Assembly: GCA_007258455.2 (NCBI GenBank)
Contig: VDFB02193867.1
Location: forward strand, 527,116,751-527,180,750
Reading direction: 5' to 3'
DNA: 64,000 nt
Source of the DNA: Sequoia sempervirens
Taxonomy: Eukaryota; Streptophyta; Pinopsida; Cupressales; Cupressaceae
In this document: positions 57,801 to 64,000 of the stretch, one piece after another
How the letters are laid out: the number at the start of each line of letters is the position of its first letter
How positions within the stretch are numbered: position 1 is the first letter of the stretch
The notes under the pieces: generated by a model
Seen by the model: only the letters and a program-made list of their open reading frames with translations
Told to the model about the DNA's origin: nothing
Databases searched by the model: none
Program-made: the position numbers and the translations under genes

Positions 57801-58230
57801 CATGTGATTCCTCCAACATTGTTCATACCAAATTCTATATGTTTCCATATTTTGCATGTGTGCCTGGGAGGACATTAACTATAACAGGTCACAAAATTCC
57901 TTTTTGCTGTATGCTTTCATCATAGCAAGAAAGCTCAAAGCAACTACAAATTCTAGGTTTTCATAACACAGGCTTACAGAACACAAAAACAACACACACA
58001 AAGTAATGAAGATGCATAGCAAGTAACTTAACTCTATATTAAATGGCTGAAGTATCCTGTCCATGCATGTTCACCAAGCCACTCCGGCGCACTCACCTTC
58101 AGCCAAATGTCATTTAATGCATTTAATTTGCATCTATGCATTACGCTCACATTTTCCTGATATTTTAATGCATTTAATCTGTATCCATGGATTATGTACC
58201 TCTAGCCGCCAACTTTCAAACTATGCTCAA
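57801..58230 (-). promoter_or_regulatory. Partial promoter-like module, minus copy
   Basis: On the minus strand it contains the GGCGG...GTACATAAT part, a GGCTGAAGGTGAG-like part, TTTAATATAGAGTTAAGTTA, then AAAGCATACAGCAAAAAGGA, which is like the PPR relic (ATGAAAGCATACAGGATAAA). The upstream (P) part is missing. Confidence 0.5.
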
Positions 58231-58749
58231 CACTCTCTTTTCCATTATCAATTGTATTCCCAATTTCATCAATGAAGAATATCCTCAAAGATATAGAATA
58301 CATGGAAGCACAAGCTAAAGAATTTCTTCATGGATCAAAGATATGGAATCCATTGATGAAAGAAATGGAAACCATGGTTCAAAGCGATGGCTAATAGCAG
58401 GATCTAGAAGTTGAAAAAGTTCTTCATGGATGAAATTGGGAACAAAATTGATAATGGAAAAGGGAGTCTCATGCAAATCTGCTATCATGGTAAACGCATG
58501 CAAACACTAATGTTCCAATTCCATGCGGTCATTCTATTTCCATTTGTCCAAGTTCATTTCATTCCATTATCAAGAACCAATAATTAAATGTTTAAACCAG
58601 GCACATGCAAACAACAATGCAAGGAAGGTTTCATAGTGCTTTGAAGACATTGTTATACTGTAATTATAAATTCATATTTGAAGCCACTTTTAGTATTATT
58701 TATTCGAGCCTCTTGTTGAAATGCAAAGGTTTCAGTAAACACATGTAAT

Positions 58750-59410
58750 AATGACAACACTTGAACTACGAGTAAACAGGGTATTGCTTTGAGCTTTTCC
58801 GTTGTCATCAAAACATAAAGGGTAGAGGAGTTCTGTTTAAAGTTGTGGCTGTTGTCCTCATAAGCATAGACTCGTATTTTAAACTACTTTTTTACTTCAT
58901 GCATACGAGCTAACAGTGTGTTGCTTTTAGCTATTCCATTGTCATCAAAGTCATGGTTGTTGTTCTCGTAGGCATAAATCCGTATATTAAACTACTTTTA
59001 GTATTATCTATTCGAATTCCTTGCTGAAATGCAAAGGTTTCATGTGCGTTTGATAGGTATTATGCAGAAATCCTCTTGTTCATTTTACTTCATGCATATG
59101 AGCCCTCTAGACTTTGAATTTTCCTAATTGTTGCAAAGTGTTCCCATAAAGACATCTTTGGAACCAAAATTATGTCAACATGTGCAATAATGAGAGCTTT
59201 TGAAAAATCAGTCAACAGTGCATTGCTTTGAGCTTTTTCGTTGTCATGAAAGCATAAAGGATAGAGGGATTGTGTTAAAAGTCATGGTTGTTGTCCTCAT
59301 AGGCATAAATGCAAACAATGGGAACATAAAGAATACAGTAGAAACCTTTTCCCTGCCAGCAAGCATAAAAGTTCTGCTAGCTGTAGTCGTTACTGTTTTT
59401 ATGTCTTAGA
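58750..59410 (+). pseudogene. PPR-derived relics in tandem, + strand
   Basis: GAGCTTTT(C)CGTTGTCAT.AAA with a following ...GTTGTTGTCCTCATAGGCAT occurs at about 58790, 58930 and 59230. The best frame (59200-59409) reads HCFELFRCHESIKDRGIVLK and MVVVLIGINANNGNIKNTVE, which aligns with CFELVCYDESIQDKGIL and VLIGTFAKYGNV of the relic at 48.7 kb. Each unit also has a core-module relative. Heavily decayed. Confidence 0.5.
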
Positions 59411-60340
59411 GTTTTAAAAAACTATGTCAAGAAATGTTGTAGGATCCAAATTACAATGTTGCCATAGAGCAGTTAAGCAATATTGCTTCTTCCTTTTTAG
59501 TCTGCCCGATACAAGAAATCCAAGTAGGGTTTCATAGTGCTGTAAGGCAATTGTATACTTTGATAATAAATTCATATTTTAAACTACTTTTAGTATTGTT
59601 TATTCAAATTGTTTTTGTTAAATTGCGAAGGTTTCATTTGTGTTTGATGGGAATTATTGTTTATAAGATGTTGTGACATACATTAATTGGATGTATCTCA
59701 TCATCTTTCTTATCAGGATGCTAACAACCTTGATTTGTATCTGCCCTTGAATGTATCTGGATGCTATGAACTATGAATACAACTTGCATATCGCTTGGTT
59801 GTACAAGTAATAGTAAGCGCTACACAATGGTACAAATCACAACTCATAGTATTCATATACACCCATGCACAAATACATGGTATTCAACACTTTTACACAA
59901 ACATGGTTTTCTAGGGCTAGCTTGTTAGTTGCATTTGATTAATAGTTCAAATGCACACAAAGCTGTTTGCAATCATTTATTTCTTTCAATTAGTAGGTAC
60001 TTAAAGGCTAAGTAGCAATTACCTAATTATTTAGATATGGGACAATACAAGGATGAATAAGGAAATATGAACTTGCCTAAATGATCATGAATGATAGAGC
60101 TGTTTGGTAAAATGCTACACACACTATGACATTTGAGCTTCAAAGACTGCCAATGAACAACAAAAGCTTCAGAGCTCTTAGTTAACATGTAAAGCGCTGA
60201 GGAAAATTGATCTGCTAACTGAATTGGGTCATTTTACTTCAATTATTTAGCACTTATTCTTAATTGTTTAATCACAATATGACTGGATGGCTAGCTAGAG
60301 CCATACACAAAAAAGCATTTCAAACAAATGCAACAGTAAT
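59411..60340. other. Spacer with one core-module relative (59530-59650), no gene
   Basis: 59500-59650 (TCCAAGTAGGGTTTCATAGTGC then TTTGATAATAAATTCATATT) is the inverted partner of 62020-62120 and 62800-62910. The rest shows nothing. Confidence 0.5.
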
Positions 60341-61300
60341 CTGTTATATACACACATACATACATGGCAACACAGATACATGCATTCATATATACATAAT
60401 TACATGCGTACATATATACATGCAAACCTGTATGCATGGATGCATACAAAGACTATGTTTCATGGGATTATTGAAGAGTTAAGTTGCTTTCTATATGCTT
60501 CAAAATTTTGCATGTGTGCCTATGAGGACAATAACCACAATATTTGACAGTATTCGTCTATCCTTGATGACAGTTCATTGGTTCCAAAGCTCTGCCTAAA
60601 GGACCACTGTACATTGCCTACAAGACTCAAATGAATCCTTCGTATCTCAAGGGAAGATTTGAATCAATAACACTTAAAATGAGCTAAACTATGACTTTAT
60701 AGTCAAAGTATCCAAATGCATTGCAACAATGCGAAACCCAAGTTCCATTTAAGATGTACAATGAAAGTAAATAGAAGGGAAAATGCATTTTGCTTTAAAG
60801 TTTGTACAAGCAATTTAATATCGTTCTCTATCAGCATAGTCCTTCAATCTTCTTTAGGTCTAACTGCTATTTTGTTAATTGACTTTGATTGAAAGATCAA
60901 AAAGTGAAATGTGACAAAGGATAATTATAGACAGCTGTACGTTGCCTCCAAGATTCAGCTGAGTTCTTGGTATTTCAAGTAAAGGTTTGAATCGATAACA
61001 CTTAGAATGATCTAAACTATGATTTCACAATCAAAGTATCCAAATGCATTGCAACAATGCAAAGCCCAACTTCCATTTAAGATGTACAATGAAAGGCCAA
61101 AATGTGAAATGTGGCCAAGGATAATTATACTTATTTATCTCTTTAAATTGTTATATATTCAAAGGCTAACTAGCAATCCAAACACCCTCGCCTCTAGTCA
61201 GATGCCATTAAATGCATTGATTTTTGAATAAATGAAATATGCACCTCTAGGCAATAGTTTTAATCAAATTATGCATATGTATTCAGAATCAAACTCTCAA
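60341..61300 (-). repeat. ATGCAT array plus two minus-strand core modules
   Basis: The array is at 60340-60450, core modules at 60572-60735 and 60930-61065. The + frames here (60264-60482, 61019-61231) translate this repeat DNA and are not taken as genes. Confidence 0.65.
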
Positions 61301-61799
61301 AAATTGGAAAAGTTAATTTTTTGAAACGAAGATCTACTTTTGAACCCCAAATTCTTAATTTTTATGAACCGTATAGCATATGCCACTCACAATACCCATT
61401 TGCAAAGATTGTCCTTGTAACAAAAAACAGCGATATGATTACAACTACAATCAATATAGTGAGAATCTTGAATTAACCTTTTTCTCTGTCTACTATATGC
61501 AATTGTAAACAAAAGATAAGGTTAATTCTAGAAACTCACCTTGTACTACTTGCTTGAAGGATTTGCCACAGCTGGACTGCTACACATCCTCTTTTCTTCC
61601 AACCAAGAGCATTGCACCATGTAAAAAGCTTTCATTAGAAAACAAAAACCATGTCTTTGTTTTTTCTAAAAGAATAGCAATATAAAGTACTCCTACTGCC
61701 ATGGATACTAATAGCTAAAACCATTTAAACACCACCGAGCATTTTTCCAGGTTCAAGAGACACTAGTATAAACGCAGACAAGATTAACAACACAAACTA
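61301..61799. other. Spacer, no gene recognised
   Basis: AT-rich, no domain and no repeat partner noticed inside the window. Confidence 0.5.
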
Positions 61800-62740
61800 A
61801 TTGTGACAGGTTATTGGAATAGATAATACTAAAAGTAGTTTACTGTATGGCTTCATGCCCACGAGGACAACAACCATGACTTCTAACAGAACCCCTCTAT
61901 CCTTTCTGCTTTGATGACAACGGAAAAGCTCAAAGCAACACACTGTCGACTCACATGCTTGAAGTAAAATGAACAAGAGGATTTGTACATAATTCCTATC
62001 AAACACACATGAAACCTTCACATTTCAACAACAAATTCAGATAAACAATACTAAAAGTAGTTTAAAATATGAATTTATAATCAAAGTATACAATTGCCTT
62101 AAAGCACTATGAAACCCTACTTGCATTTCTTGTATCAAACAGAATAAAAAGCGAAAAGCAAATTTGCACTCTACAACATTTTTGACATAGTTTTTGATAA
62201 CCCCAAGATACAAAAATAGTAACGACGACATCTGACAAAATTTTTATGCTTGCCAAAACCTAAAAGGTTTCTACTACATTCTTTATGCTCCCGTTGTTTG
62301 CATTTATGCCTACGAGGACAACAACCACGACTTTTAACAGAATCCCTCTATACTTTATGCTTTCATGACAACGACAAAGCTCAAAACAACATACTGTCGA
62401 CTCCTTGTTGAGAAGCTCTCATTATCGCATACGTTGACATAATTTTGGTTCCAAAGCACTCTTTATGGGACCACTTTGCAACAATAAAAGAAATACAAAC
62501 TATACAGGACTCACATGCATGAATCAAAATGAACAAGAGGATTTCTACATAATACCTATCAAACACAGATGAACCCTTCACATTTCAACAAAAGAATTCG
62601 AATAGATAATACTAAAAATAGTTTACTATACGGGTTTATGCCTACGAGGACAACAACCACGACTTTTAACAGAACCCCTCTATCCTTTATGTTTTCATGA
62701 CAACGGAAAAGCTCAAAGCAACACACTGTCGACTCACATG
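61800..62740 (-). pseudogene. PPR-derived relics in tandem, minus strand
   Basis: Three units (about 61850-61950, 62290-62400, 62630-62730) read on the minus strand CCFELFRCHESIKDRGVLLK and VVVVLVGINPYS or close variants. They are flanked by core-module relatives. They are the inverted counterpart of 58750-59410. GACTTTTAACAGA and AACAACCACGA words are shared by the units. Confidence 0.5.
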
Positions 62741-62945
62741 CATACAGTAAAATGAACAAGAGGATTTTTACATAATTCCTATCAAACGCAGATGAAACCT
62801 TCGCATTTCAACAAGAAATTCAAATGAACAATACTAATAGTAGTTTAAAATATGAATTTATAATCAAAGTATACAAATGCCTTCAAGCACTATGAAACCC
62901 TACTTGCATTTCTTGTATCAAATAGACTAAAAAATGAAAACTTAC

Positions 62946-63672
62946 CTCTTTTGACCTCAAGCGATTCGTCTCTCACTGTCCAGCGTTTTAATGTATCGAA
63001 ACTCTCAAAATTACCAAATTATCACCTCAAATAACTCGTTTCTGGGTCTCGACTCTGCAACTATAACATATCCTGCTCAATCGTAAAAACTCTCCATTAG
63101 AACACCGCTTGCAGAAGACAAAAAAAACACACGCAAAGTAACAGAAATGCATACCAAGTAACTCAACTCTATATTAAATGACCAAAGTACCCTAGTCACG
63201 TGTGGCCTCGAAGCGACTCCACCGCCTTCACCTCGAGCCAAATGCCATTCAATGCATTTAATTCTTATTCATGCATCATGTACGTCTACCCGCCAATTTG
63301 ATAAACTATGCCTTTGCTTAATTTTAATTAATCAATTTATGCGCTCGCTGTTTCTTGATATTTTAATGCATTTAATCGGCATTCATGGATTACGTACCTC
63401 TAGCCGCCACCTTTCAAACTATGCCTTTGCTTAAATTTATTCAATCAATTTATGCGTTCGCATTTTCCGAATTTTTAAAACGGAAATGATTTAAAGCTAC
63501 TCGGACGAATAGAAAAATAGATAAATGCTAGTTTTCCAATATATAAAATAGCTCTCCAAATTCAAACTATACAAAAAAATAGGCAATATGTTAAATGGCG
63601 AAATGTGATTTGTTCATGCTGCTGGTTAATGCATTCCGGGCGAATGCATAAGTATACCTGCCTACCGGCAAG
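62946..63672 (-). promoter_or_regulatory. Fullest promoter-like module with 5' exon and splice donor
   Basis: On the minus strand, from GGTAGGCAGGTATACTTATG it runs through GAATGCATT, CACATTTCGCCATTTAACAT, CTATTTTATATATTGG, ATTCGGAAAATGCGAACGC, two GGCGG..AGA.GTACGT parts and TTTAATATAGAGTTGAGTTA. It then reaches GCAAGCGGTGTTCTAATGG, GTCGAGACCCAGAAACGAG and GTCAAAAGAG|GTAAGT (62946/62945). A TATA-like TTTAATATAG about 50-60 nt before the TTTGTCTTCTGCAAGCG stretch fits a Pol II start. The PPR relics on the same strand lie 200 to 1100 bp downstream. Confidence 0.55.
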
Positions 63673-63676
63673 AACT

Positions 63677-64000
63677 AATAATGAAAGAATATATTATTAA
63701 AACACATAATAACATTATGTCTAATCTAGATGCTACTTTTTAACATTCCAGTAGATGAATAGTGATATTTCTTTCTTTAAAAAAACAAAGAATTTTTCTT
63801 TTTGCTAATTAAAAACTTAATAGCAAAGATATCGGAATTGTTGATCCAAATTAACCTACAGACGATTCACCTTAAACCCAAGCAGTAATGATGCGTACCT
63901 GCTTTCTTTTCTTTTGTCAGAATACTACTCCTGTTTTGTTGCCTTAATGATTATTTTAATCTGGTGAACCCAAATAAAATTCTTCGACTTCTTATGACCG
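63677..64000. repeat. Right-edge copy of 21983-22324
   Basis: Same orientation as the left copy, with about 18 bp missing and scattered substitutions. It abuts the promoter-like module at 63672. It is cut by the window end, so more of the 22-25 kb locus may be duplicated beyond. Confidence 0.85.

Overview
The window looks like nuclear DNA of a seed plant. It is AT-rich, almost free of intact genes, and built of nested LTR retrotransposons, relics of plant-only families (plant mobile domain, PPR repeats, Tat-type Ty3/gypsy with an added RNase H) and long repeat-filled spacers. A gymnosperm is my best guess from this texture, but the sequence does not prove it. All family names come from reading conceptual translations by eye, with no database search.

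Layout. (1) 1-5067: the 3' end of a + strand LTR element: an A-rich non-coding tail, a polypurine tract and an LTR of about 1.97 kb. It is inserted into the integrase of (2) an older, dead, minus-strand Tat-lineage Ty3/gypsy element. That element reads from its 5' LTR (about 11974-10756) through a primer-binding-site-like stretch, gag start, protease, RT with YVDD, RNase H, a second RNase H and the first part of integrase, which stops at 5068. (3) 9.0-21.6 kb (copy A) and 28.4-41.5 kb (copy B) are a segmental duplication. From 9192/31250 to about 16161/38219 the copies keep one constant offset of 22058 with no difference that I found. Beyond that point they differ by several percent, and copy B lacks about 2.05 kb. 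The duplicated segment carries two LTRs, a candidate solo LTR and a plant-mobile-domain pseudogene with an acidic tail. (4) 21.6-27.7 kb: a block found again at the right edge of the window, minisatellite-like spacers, one plausible membrane-protein exon (24685-25100), a roughly 170-bp tandem repeat, a tRNA-derived SINE with a poly(A) tail and an unrecognised minus-strand pseudogene. (5) 27.7-31.2 kb: a partial third copy of the duplicated DNA, a 100-N assembly gap and a two-unit 1131-bp tandem repeat. (6) 41.5-45.7 kb: short and long diverged tandem repeats. (7) 45.7-64 kb: a mosaic of a few modules in both orientations. A promoter/5'-exon-like module ending at a splice donor, a 'TTTGATTATAAA' core, ATGCAT-rich arrays and PPR-derived fragments together look like many decayed copies of one ancestral PPR-type gene. 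Within it, 50.0-52.5 kb (minus strand) is a separate gene-like locus: two tandem OTU-protease-like modules, two 69-nt exons encoding a 23-residue repeat, and a possible OB-fold exon.

No complete working gene can be shown. The best candidates for once-functional host genes are the 24.7-25.1 kb exon and the OTU-like locus. No tRNA, rRNA or CRISPR feature was seen apart from the tRNA-like head of the SINE.
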